Shown: positions 10,974 through 19,485 of the stretch, one piece after another
How positions within the stretch are numbered: the first letter of the stretch is position 1
How the letters are laid out: every line of letters starts with the position of its first letter
Assembly (NCBI RefSeq): GCF_000740895.1
Contig: NC_025262.1
Location: 62,001-126,000, forward strand
Reading direction: 5' to 3'
DNA length: 64,000 nucleotides
Origin: Theileria orientalis strain Shintoku
Lineage: Eukaryota > Apicomplexa > Aconoidasida > Piroplasmida > Theileriidae
Notes under the pieces: model-generated
Seen by the model: only the letters and a program-made list of their open reading frames with translations
What the model was told of the DNA's origin: nothing
The model's database searches: none
Made by a program: the position numbers and the translations under genes

Positions 10974-12560
10974 ATGTTATTTATGAGTGATATTAATGTT
11001 TATATATTACATTTGTTAATGCTGGCAACATATTTTGTCGTTCTTCCATCTAATTGTACGAAAGAACCTGTTCCTCTAGATGCTAAGCTGAAGGTTCCAA
11101 ATGATGATATTGAAAAAATAGTAAAGTTCAGGAAAGGCACGACCTTTAAAATAAAGGATTCGATAAACAAAAGGATCGGAGAAGTTACATATGGGTCGAT
11201 AACGATAATGAAGGATTTAGAAGAGGACATAGACGAAAGAGTGGTATATCTTAATGCTTTGAAACGTTCATCGGAGAGGTACCTTACTAAAATTGTCACC
11301 AAACGAGGAGATGTTCCATACACTGAGGAGTTTATAGTAGAAGACAGTCATAGAACTAAAACATGTACGAAGGTGATTCGCGACCCTATTGATGTAAATA
11401 TAAGAAACGTGGATGACAGTTGCGTCAAAACGACCTACTCTCAAACTTACTGGCATGAATATTCGATTCGGAATGAGTTGAATACTCAGTACAGGATTGG
11501 AAACATATTCGATGGAGACACTCCAGTAGTAAGAGACTCTGGTGACTCGAATGTTCGAATGAGGTTTTTCCATGTTTCAGAATCTCAGCTTGTTGAAAGT
11601 TTGTTGAGCAGGTGCATCCCATTCCTTGTACGGTCTAAACCAACATTAATAAGGGTATTTACCTATTATTACATCGGCGAAAGGTCGTTTGACGAATACG
11701 TTGAAAGTAACCAGGGTGGGAGGAGGTCGTACGTGGAGTTAGTCAGGGGGTCATTTGACTTGAATTTGGCTAGGAGAAATTCTAAGCATTTCAAGAGATA
11801 CAAAATCGATTCAGAGACATTCGTGCACTCCATTTCCGATGCATACAAGAATGATAAAAAGATAGGAAAGGTAATTAACAAAAACATAGTAGTTATAGAA
11901 GATAGTACAGATGTAAGGTTAAGAAGTGTATATACGTATGCATATGATAAAGACTTCGAGCAAGTAGAAGTCAAGAGTTGCTACAAAAAGGGCGACTGCA
12001 AAAGGTGTAAGTACATCTTAGAAGATAACAAGTATAGTGAAACCGCTTGCAAAAGGGATAGAGTTGGTGGCCAAGATGTAGGTTCCTCGTCGAAGGTGTT
12101 CGAATCCAGGGAGGTGCTGGAAACCAGCGTTGATAAAAAGGCTAACACGTACATAGCAGACATAGTTTCATTTGAGGATAAAGGAGAACGGCCTAATCAA
12201 ATAGTGGTTGATATCGCATATGGTGAACCAAGGGAGTTTACAATAGAAACTATGCCTCAGTCTGGAGCAAAGTACTATTCTCTAAACAAAGAGTACGCCG
12301 GAAAGGACTTATATTTGAGGATAACTGAAGATGCTACAGTGATTACAACCATACATCTGTATAAAGCTAATGAGGTTCATTTCATTGTAAAAACAGGAGA
12401 AAACGGTAGGAAAAGGGTGTTTGTATGGGTTAAGTGTGGGCTGGAACTGTTCAAGGGGCACGATTTTGTAATTATAGATACGCTTAAACAATCTATCGAG
12501 TACAAGACCAGTAAATTATCAACAAATAGTACGGAGTTTATAAGAACCATGGTAAACTAA
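10974..12560 (+). CDS. Secreted protein, FAINT-like, 528 aa
   Basis: Single exon. The N-terminus has a hydrophobic stretch (INVYILHLLMLATYFVVLP) ending at SNCTKEP, a good signal peptide; translation may begin at either Met1 or Met5. The rest is mixed charged beta-type sequence without membrane spans. A C-terminal unit (FTIETMPQSG, then LYLRITEDATVITTIHLY, then VHFIVKTGENGRKRVFVW) has the alternating strand layout of FAINT domains. A Cys-rich segment CYKKGDCKRCKY lies near residue 340. The flanks are wide and the gene lacks introns, like the other parasite-specific secreted genes here. Function unknown; likely secreted or host-exposed. Confidence 0.7.
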   Translation: MLFMSDINVYILHLLMLATYFVVLPSNCTKEPVPLDAKLKVPNDDIEKIVKFRKGTTFKIKDSINKRIGEVTYGSITIMKDLEEDIDERVVYLNALKRSSERYLTKIVTKRGDVPYTEEFIVEDSHRTKTCTKVIRDPIDVNIRNVDDSCVKTTYSQTYWHEYSIRNELNTQYRIGNIFDGDTPVVRDSGDSNVRMRFFHVSESQLVESLLSRCIPFLVRSKPTLIRVFTYYYIGERSFDEYVESNQGGRRSYVELVRGSFDLNLARRNSKHFKRYKIDSETFVHSISDAYKNDKKIGKVINKNIVVIEDSTDVRLRSVYTYAYDKDFEQVEVKSCYKKGDCKRCKYILEDNKYSETACKRDRVGGQDVGSSSKVFESREVLETSVDKKANTYIADIVSFEDKGERPNQIVVDIAYGEPREFTIETMPQSGAKYYSLNKEYAGKDLYLRITEDATVITTIHLYKANEVHFIVKTGENGRKRVFVWVKCGLELFKGHDFVIIDTLKQSIEYKTSKLSTNSTEFIRTMVN

Positions 12561-12829
12561 AAACATTTGTAACAAACTAGGTGTTGTTGTATAGGTTAAG
12601 GAAGGGTATTCATATAAATCGGTTAATATAATTATATAAACAAATATTTGTTATAAATAAGACCGGTTTTCAAATTCAAAACGTTGTTTATCACATGAGC
12701 AGAGTGTACTCTATGAGGCTGTGTTGAAAATTTTATATTATGCATTTTCCATACCATGTAAACAAGATATTTATTTAATGTTTTAAATAACTAATTTTAC
12801 TTTGTCCTTTCAAGTAATATATTTTAAAA
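12561..12829. other. Intergenic region
   Basis: About 270 bp of AT-rich sequence. Nothing is recognised beyond being the upstream region of the gene at 12830. Confidence 0.4.
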
Positions 12830-13381
12830 ATGTCGGACAATACTGGCGAGGCTAATGGTGTTGATGGAGGCTACTCCGTTCCTTCTTTCTCCTACAAGCC
12901 CTTTGTAAGGATGTTCTACGCATCTATGCTGCTACAGGCCTCAGTGTCTTACGTGTTTTTTTCTTTGGGCGTTCTCTTCTCCTCGAGTTCCTTCAGTAAA
13001 CATCTCCTGGGATTATATGCTTTGTTATTCGGCGTTGTTAGCTTTTTGTACCATTTATCCATTCAATCTATTGTAGATCGAGTTCATTTGTTCTTTCCTA
13101 AATTTGGTAGGTTTATATTTCAGATTCCATCATTTATTTATATATTTTATAAATATTTTGTCCGTTTGCTCATTTATTTTTCAGATGAAGACATTGTAAA
13201 GCACACCTTTTATTTCTTGATAGGCCTCCCTGGCCTTACTCATCCTGATAGCTTCCAGCTTCGCTTGGCATCCTATCTTTTTTCCATCATAGGATTTGTC
13301 GGGACTCTCGTTTCATTTCGCCATCAGAACTTAATGAGCACTTACCTTTCAAGGGATCCGACTCCTTATCAAGGCTTTTAA
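12830..13381 (+). CDS. Small multi-pass membrane protein, unidentified
   Basis: The open frame is 183 codons. A likely GT-AG intron at 13107-13184 (78 bp, in frame and stop-free) would reduce it to 157 aa. Without it, the middle carries an unusual run of Phe, Ile and Tyr codons that looks intronic. The cytosolic-looking N-terminus MSDNTGEANGVDGGY is followed by three or so hydrophobic segments (MLLQASVSYVFFSLGVLF, LLGLYALLFGVVSFLY and LASYLFSIIGFVGTLV) and a polar C-terminus ending DPTPYQGF. I do not recognise the family. It could be a conserved apicomplexan ER or Golgi membrane protein. Confidence 0.65.
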   Translation: MSDNTGEANGVDGGYSVPSFSYKPFVRMFYASMLLQASVSYVFFSLGVLFSSSSFSKHLLGLYALLFGVVSFLYHLSIQSIVDRVHLFFPKFGRFIFQIPSFIYIFYKYFVRLLIYFSDEDIVKHTFYFLIGLPGLTHPDSFQLRLASYLFSIIGFVGTLVSFRHQNLMSTYLSRDPTPYQGF

Positions 13382-13584
13382 CATTTGAAACAACTAAAAC
13401 TTTGAATAATGTACAATAAATTTGTTTTTTAATTTTTTACACATTACAACTTGCCGTTACGTTTATGTTTAACTAACTTTATTCTGTATCCTCCTTTTTG
13501 TTTTATTCACTTTTTACTTTTTGTACAAGTTTTATATTTTTAAACATCGCATAAATCACAAATTACTGTTTTTAATGATTTCTG

Positions 13585-14294
13585 ATGTCGTCCTACATGA
13601 TTCTAAAGCGTTTATTTTCAACTCGCTCTTACAAGCCTCCTACCAAGGAAATTATGCACCCTTTTATCACAGGTTAGTTCCTTTATAACTTTGTAGGTTT
13701 AAAATTTGAACTTATTTCACGCTTTTTAGAGCCTGAACATCTTTCTCTGGAGCCTATTTACAAGTCTGCCAAGACTCAGGGGCTACAGCAATTTATACCC
13801 AAGGACTACTACATACATGCGGTTTGTTGCTCGCATCTCCATGTATAATGTGTAACCTACCTTTAGAAACTCGAATCCACTCGGAGTGGAGAGTACTTGG
13901 GAGAGGACTTTCCCTTCAACTTCCTCGGGAAGGATCGAGTCTGGCGCAGCAGGAAGTACAACGTTACCGTAAATCCTGTTCCCATTGACGTTTCCCGCGT
14001 CAAGTGCGTGGACTTTTACAAGAGGTACTGGTTTTCCCTTTAGCCCGTTATCACTTTCTCAGGCTTCAGGTCTGGTCGACTCACTGGTACGAGAACGGCA
14101 TTCGCCGTATGCGCTGGTTCCGGTGCGCCTACGGCTTCAACCGAGCCAAGAGGGCTGCTGAGGAGTTTCGAAAAACTCTGATAATGGCTGGCCGTGTCAC
14201 CGACATGAAGACTGAGAGTCACAAGCGCCTTGACACTGAGAGGCTCAGGTCAGTTCGTCTTCTCAAGGGGAAGAAGTTTCCAACTTCCTCCTAG
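13585..14294 (+). CDS. AP2-domain protein with a possible organellar leader
   Basis: Four exons: 13585-13672, 13730-13821, 13867-14024 and 14063-14294 (570 bp, 189 aa). The C-terminal half holds an AP2-type strand-helix unit (VWSTHWYENGIRRMRWF, then YGFNRAKRAAEEFRKTL), where conserved W, R and the AxxAA-like helix positions are visible. In this phylum AP2 proteins are the main sequence-specific transcription factors, but some AP2-like proteins belong to the mitochondrial ribosome. The start MSSYMILKRLFSTRSYKPP is basic, hydroxyl-rich and free of acidic residues, which fits a mitochondrial leader. I therefore cannot say whether it acts in the nucleus or an organelle. It is convergent with V-ATPase E. 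Confidence 0.75.
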
Positions 14295-14358
14295 ACTTTC
14301 CATAATTCTCTTCTTCTCTTACACATATTCCTTACACATATTTTACGTATTTAAAACA

Positions 14359-15097
14359 TTATTTTGTCTGTACTGATGCGAACAGCTCTGACTTTATCTG
14401 CGGTATCATTTCTCTGCAGCACCTCTCCAGGCGATTGTTAAGCGTCGAGTTGCACTCGATCGTGCCCTCTTCGTTCGTCAGAATAACTCCCAGGAGGTCC
14501 TCCGCCAGCGGATGCTCCCTGTCCAGGTTAAGGTTCAGCGACTTCGCCTCCTTGTACTTCTGCTTCGTCAGCTTCTCGTACGCCTGCTTCACGTCCTCCA
14601 GTGTCGATTCGACAACTGAGGCGTCGCGTGCTCTGTGTCTCACCATCACCACTTCGCAGTCCAGCGCCAGGCACCCTGAGAGCGTCAGCATCGTCAGCAC
14701 CTTCTTGTATTCGTTCTGGTCCTGCGCCATGTTGTTAAGCTTCTCCAAGGCCTGTGCTTTTATTTCCTCCACTACCTGCGATTGGTAGTGCAACATGTTA
14801 TCGCTCATTTCCTTCAGGTCCTTGTTCCTCGATCTTATCTTTTCCAGCCGGAGTGCGTTGATATTTTTAAGTATTTTCGATCTCACTTCGTCCTTTCTCT
14901 GCTCAAACAGCGTCATCTTCTCTATATTGAACTCCTCGATCGCTCCCGATTCTATCTCCTCCGCCTTATCCTTCGCTTCGTTTAAAATGAAGTCGACCAT
15001 TTGTTTTATTTGGTTCTGGGCTTCTAGGGCGTCCTACGTTAATAATGTGTGAAATGTCATTAAAACATATTCGAGTACTATTATTAACACTTACCAT
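14359..15097 (-). CDS. V-type H+-ATPase subunit E
   Basis: Two exons: 15095-15097 and 14359-15033 (678 bp, 225 aa). Exon 1 codes only the initiator Met; an in-frame stop lies two codons upstream, and the 61-bp intron ends GTAG before GAC. The protein starts MDALEAQNQIKQMVDFIL and continues EAKDKAEEIESGAIEEFNIEK split over the classic subunit E N-terminal helix. The C-terminal domain contains the ILTNEEGTIECNSTLNNRLE segment, the usual V..NTLE.RL motif, then a PQIKSELF tail. Subunit E is part of the peripheral stalk linking V1 to V0 and is needed for acidification of endomembrane compartments. Length is typical (human 226 aa). Confidence 0.93.
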
Positions 15098-15266
15098 GGT
15101 TTATGAAATTATTATACTATATATACAGGTTAAAATAATAAATACAACAAAATACTTTTTTTGGTTACTGAGCTATCGTTTGTGATGGGGAGACAATGTG
15201 TATTTTCATTATCAATTTATTTTATTAATGAACCCTATTAAATTATTTTAGTTATTTTCAATTACC
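15098..15266. promoter_or_regulatory. Compact divergent promoter region, V-ATPase E / SEC61A
   Basis: Only 169 bp separate the two divergent start codons. The sequence is AT-rich with one GC-richer patch (GAGCTATCGTTTGTGATGGG). Both promoters and 5' UTRs must fit here, so this is likely a shared bidirectional promoter. No specific factor site is recognised. Confidence 0.45.
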
Positions 15267-16979
15267 ATGGGTAAAGGATGTAAGTTTCATATTAAAACAT
15301 TTAACTTACTTTAGTTATGTGTTTATTTTTTAATTATTTTATTCTTTACCATCTTCCACCTTCTTATTAATTTTACGCTCCTTTTTCTAATGATTCTTTT
15401 CAGTCCGGGTGTTGAATTTAATCAAGCCTATAATGCCAATACTTCCGGAGGTTAAAACTCCGACAAGGAAGGTAAGAAGATTTTCCTCTCATGACCGCTC
15501 GTCGTAGGTATTGTTTAAGGAGATGGTAATGTGGACCGGCATGTCCTTGTTTATATTTCTGGTTTGCTGTCAGATTCCCATCTATGGCGCAATTACCAAT
15601 AAGTCATCAGACCCCTTTTATTGGATGAGGGTCATATTGGCTTCAAATCGTGGGACTCTGATGGAGCTCGGTATTTCGCCCATTGTCACGTCTTCCATGG
15701 TGATGCAGCTTTTGGCTGGTTCGAAAATTATAGATGTCGACCAGTCTTTGAAGGAGGATCGTGATTTGTATCAGGCAGCCGAGAAGCGTACGTTTTCACA
15801 TATATTATCCTCTTTTTCACGAATCGTGTATTCTGTGCACTCATTCATACACACATATGCATTGCCTCACTCCTTTTCAGTTTTGGGACTCCTGGTTACC
15901 CTGGGTGAGGCTGTGGCCTACGTCCTCAGTGGTATGTACGGAGACGTCAAGGAGATCGGCGCCTTCAAGGCCGTGCTCATCATTCTCCAGCTCTTCTTCG
16001 CGGGTGTCGTCGTCATTCTCTTCGACGAGATGCTGCAGAAGGGCTACGGGCTAGGCTCGGGCATCTCGCTCTTCATTGCGACCAACATCTGCGAGACTAT
16101 TCTGTGGAAGGCCTTCAGTCCCACCACCATCAGCACTGACAAGGGCACTGAGTTCGAGGGCGCCCTCATCTCCCTTTTCTACTGCTTCTTCACGAAGAAG
16201 AACAAGCTGTCCGCCTTCAAGGAGGCCTTTTACCGGAGCCACGCGCCCAACGTCACCAACTTGCTGGCCACCGCCTTGATTTTTGTCATTGTAATCTATT
16301 TGCAAGGCTTTCGGGTTGACCTTTCGGTCAAGTACCAGAACATGAGGGGTCAGAGGGGCACCTATCCCATCAAGCTCTTCTACACCTCCAACATTCCCAT
16401 CATCCTACAAACTGCTCTGGTCTCGAACCTGTACTTCTTCTCTCAGCTGGTGTACAGGAGGTACAAGAACAACCTGTTCGCGAACCTCCTCGGCCAGTGG
16501 CAGGAGACTGATCACGGCGCCTCAGTTCCCATCGGCGGGCTCGCCTACTACCTTTCTCCTCCCAACACCTTCAAGGACATCGTCAACGACCCTCTGCACA
16601 CCCTCGTGTACATCACGTTCGTGCTCGTGTCGTGTGCGGTGTTCTCGAAGACTTGGATTGAGATTTCCGGCAGCTCTGCCAGGGACGTCGCGAAGCAGCT
16701 CAGGGACCAGAGGATCGGCATGGTTGGTCACAGGGACTCTCCTCCTTCGCTCACCAAGGTTTTCAGCAGGTACTTTTGGCTCCTTTCACTTTCTTCAGGT
16801 ACGTGCCCACTGCTGCCGCTTTCGGCGGCATGTGCATTGGCGCTCTCACGATTCTCGCCGACTTTCTCGGTGCTCTCGGCAGCGGCACTGGTATTCTTTT
16901 GGCTGTCACTATAATTTACCAGTACTACGAGATTATGGTCAGGGAGCAGGAGAGGTCTGGGTCACTCATTTATAGCTAA
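15267..16979 (+). CDS. SEC61A: Sec61 translocon alpha subunit
   Basis: Five exons: 15267-15279, 15404-15471, 15508-15787, 15881-16769 and 16799-16979 (1431 bp, 476 aa). It forms the ER protein-conducting channel. Clear blocks are [47 protein letters not shown], the [18 protein letters not shown] segment, [37 protein letters not shown], and the C-terminal [36 protein letters not shown] and EIM. Ten membrane spans are expected and the hydrophobic pattern fits. The third intron (15788-15880, 93 bp) is in frame and stop-free. The stop lies 25 bp from the convergent Mog1 gene. Confidence 0.96.
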
Positions 16980-17004
16980 TTTACTTATCATGTTTGTACT
17001 CACA

Positions 17005-17689
17005 TTACGTTGAAAACAGATTAGTGTCCACCACCCTCAGCGTTTTCACTGCGTTTTCGAACATTTCTTCGTTTTCTCCCGCCAGGTGCCCTCCTTCCTC
17101 CGGGTAGCTGTACGACGCCAGCAACTCGCACTTGTACCCTAACAGTGATGCTTAGCTCCTCACCTACTTGGCATTCTCACGTTGTACATCAGCACCCTTA
17201 TTCTATTGTACACCTCCTTGTTCTTTGAGCGGGACACTTCCATCGTTCCCGAGACTGACACTGCGTTGAAGAGTTCCGACAGTCTGATCACAAATGTCGC
17301 CTGCTGACTAACCCTAGGTCCGTTCCTTGCACTGGATTCAGAGTGAGAATTTTCGATTCTCTAGACTCGTTACAGTACGAGAGATCCGAGAACAGCTTCC
17401 TGTTGCTTGTTAGGACGTTTCTGCCTACCTTCCTGCTTCCGCGTCGGAGAGATCCGACAAATGTTCCAGTATTTCAAACGACAAGACGTAATCATGGGAA
17501 CCGAGTCCAGAATTCATGCTGGAAGATCCGTTCGAGTGATATACAAATACTTCCTGGTTATCTGGTACTGGAAAGAGGTTGCTACATGTACTTATTTACG
17601 ATAACCTTGTATTACCTCAAATCATCGAATCCTACAGGAATTTCACACGTTATAGCTCCACCATATAGATTCACTAATTTTCGCTCCAT
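17005..17689 (-). CDS. Ran-binding nuclear import factor Mog1 / RANGRF homologue
   Basis: Five exons on minus: 17616-17689, 17429-17581, 17333-17399, 17168-17300 and 17005-17138 (561 bp, 186 aa). The N-terminus MERKLVNLYGGAITCEIP followed by FPVPDNQEVFVY is the hallmark of Mog1, which binds Ran and stimulates GTP release. Then SFEILEHLSDLSDAEAG occupies the conserved SLVVELLE region. The end has a R-x-P then KCELLASYSYPEE in the place of the conserved TDLLLTFNQP, and VDTNLFST. Introns are 34, 29, 32 and 29 bp. The 32-bp intron at 17301-17332 was chosen by frame logic and is the weakest junction. It shares a 304-bp divergent region with the Spc25 gene. Confidence 0.82.
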
Positions 17690-17993
17690 ATATCGTAATT
17701 TTACTTCATTTATATTACATTTTGGCAATTTAATAAACAACATCGGGCATTTTCATCATTACAAATTCGCAATTTTTTTTAAACATTTTATTTTACTTTT
17801 TAATTTGTTTTATTTAGAATATATTGTTTGTTATTTATTCAATAAAAATTGTACATATATTACCCGTTTTATCGTAGTTGTGTCGTTACACATTTCTGGT
17901 CGTTGATCATTGTGTTTAAATATGTATCACATAAATTATAATTAAACATTACAATTTTAATTCAAATTCGATTTATGTATTATATGTACCATA
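17690..17993. promoter_or_regulatory. Divergent intergenic region, Mog1 / Spc25
   Basis: About 300 bp of very AT-rich sequence between two divergent start codons. Neither strand shows an exon. It presumably drives both genes. Confidence 0.45.
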
Positions 17994-18825
17994 ATGAATG
18001 AAGGATATAGCTTAAACACTGATTTTGATGCTGTTTTAAATTTAAAAAACATAAATCTACAGCAATTTGATTTTAACAAAGCTTTAGATGGTATCAGAAA
18101 ACTGAATGATAAACACACGAATGATCTTATAACTACTTTAGGTATTTTTTTCAATATATTCAATTTGTAGATAAGAAGAATACATTGCAGTCAACCATTA
18201 AGGACTTGACCGAATCCACTTCCAAAGTTTTAAGAGGTAAATATACACTTGAGAAGATACAAATGAATTTGTAGAAATACAAATAAATCAAATTTCGTTT
18301 AATATTATTAATAATGATGTGACCGACGTTTACAACAAAATAGAAGAATCAAAAGATACACTCTATGGCCTTAGGACTGAGAAAGCACGGCTCGAAAATT
18401 TACTGGCAACTAAAACTGATGGTATTTTACTTTTTCACCAATAAATATTAGAATATGAATCTTGTTTAAGGCAGAAGATGCTCCAAGATGTTTGGTCGCT
18501 AAAACTGTCGTATTTACAACTTTTACTGGGCATCACAATATCGAATGAAGGTTTATTGTTTGTTTAGTATTAATGTATAGACGGTTCGATGAAAATATCA
18601 TTCTCAAGGCTAAGTAACTCCAATCCATATCGCAGTTGTTACATCGTACTTAAACTCACTGATGATAAGTTTACTGGTATTTTAAAATGTTATTATTTTA
18701 TTTTAGGAATATCTTGTGAACCGAAATTAAAAAATTACTCAAAATACGTTTCTGATTTAAATAATGGCTTGGATTTCGGTTCATTTCTGTGCTTAGTCCG
18801 TCAATCGTTTAAAACTACCTTGTAG
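17994..18825 (+). CDS. Spc25-like subunit of the NDC80 kinetochore complex
   Basis: Six exons: 17994-18141, 18171-18236, 18275-18421, 18452-18550, 18581-18676 and 18707-18825 (675 bp, 224 aa). The first 120 residues are helical and coiled-coil-like, with many Asn, Lys and Leu residues. The C-terminal domain fits the globular Spc25 fold: LLLGITISNEDGSMKISFSR, then PYRSCYIVLKLTDDKFTG, CEPKLKNYSKYVSDLNN, and GSFLCLVRQSFKTTL, which lines up with the family's FxxFLxxVRKAF ending. Spc25 pairs with Spc24 and ties Ndc80-Nuf2 to the centromere. Sequence similarity is weak outside the C-terminus, so this is a family-level call. All introns are 29-38 bp. Confidence 0.75.
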
Positions 18826-19485
18826 ATTACTATCATGTTTAATAAACAGCAGAAATGAGTTTATTATATAGTTGAATATTAATATATTGACACTTTTTTA
18901 TACACATCTAATATTTATTATGGGCATAAGTAGATGTAAAAACGAATATCTGTCAATTACAAATTGTGGTTTTTAAATTAGTTTCTTTTTTCAGGAATCC
19001 TATTATTTAAATAATTTTATTTAATTTTCCATCACTTTTTATTAAATGTGTATTTGTTTTACTAATTAATGTTTTGTCCATTCCCTCCCCATCATTTTTA
19101 CAAATGCATGTAAGAAATGATCGTTCCTGCCGTAGAATCTTCGCAAAATCCTATTTAAATCACGAGAAGGTAACATATAACACCTTTTTATTTCTCTACT
19201 TACTGAATACTCACACACATTGGTCTTATTATTGATACTATTACGGAGGCCTTACACATCCGTATATAGATATAAAAGATTCAATACTAATAAAGGTTTA
19301 ATCAGTAACTTAGTGAGTTATAAATTGGTTCGATTTAATAATAAGTAAAGTTTGTAAATTACAGCTTTTTTGTGTAAACACACTTGTTTTGCTTCAAGAA
19401 TTTTAACTTTTTTTTAAATTCTCTGTTTTTTTTCTTTTTTATTTAACTGTTGTTTTTTTGTTTTAAGTTTTAAGGTTTACTGCAA
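18826..19485. other. AT-rich intergenic region
   Basis: This 660-bp stretch opens the accessory block. I see no exon on either strand. The last 120 bp before 19486 are poly-T-rich, as is usual upstream of genes here. Confidence 0.4.

Noticed and set aside
15511..16914. Uninterrupted 467-aa SEC61A frame
   Set aside because: The frame includes a 93-bp intron and misses both ends; the spliced form matches the family throughout.
18422..18470. Spc25 exon 4 starting after TTTAAG at 18471
   Set aside because: That junction puts a stop in frame; the acceptor ATATTAG at 18451 keeps the reading frame and gives a continuous protein.
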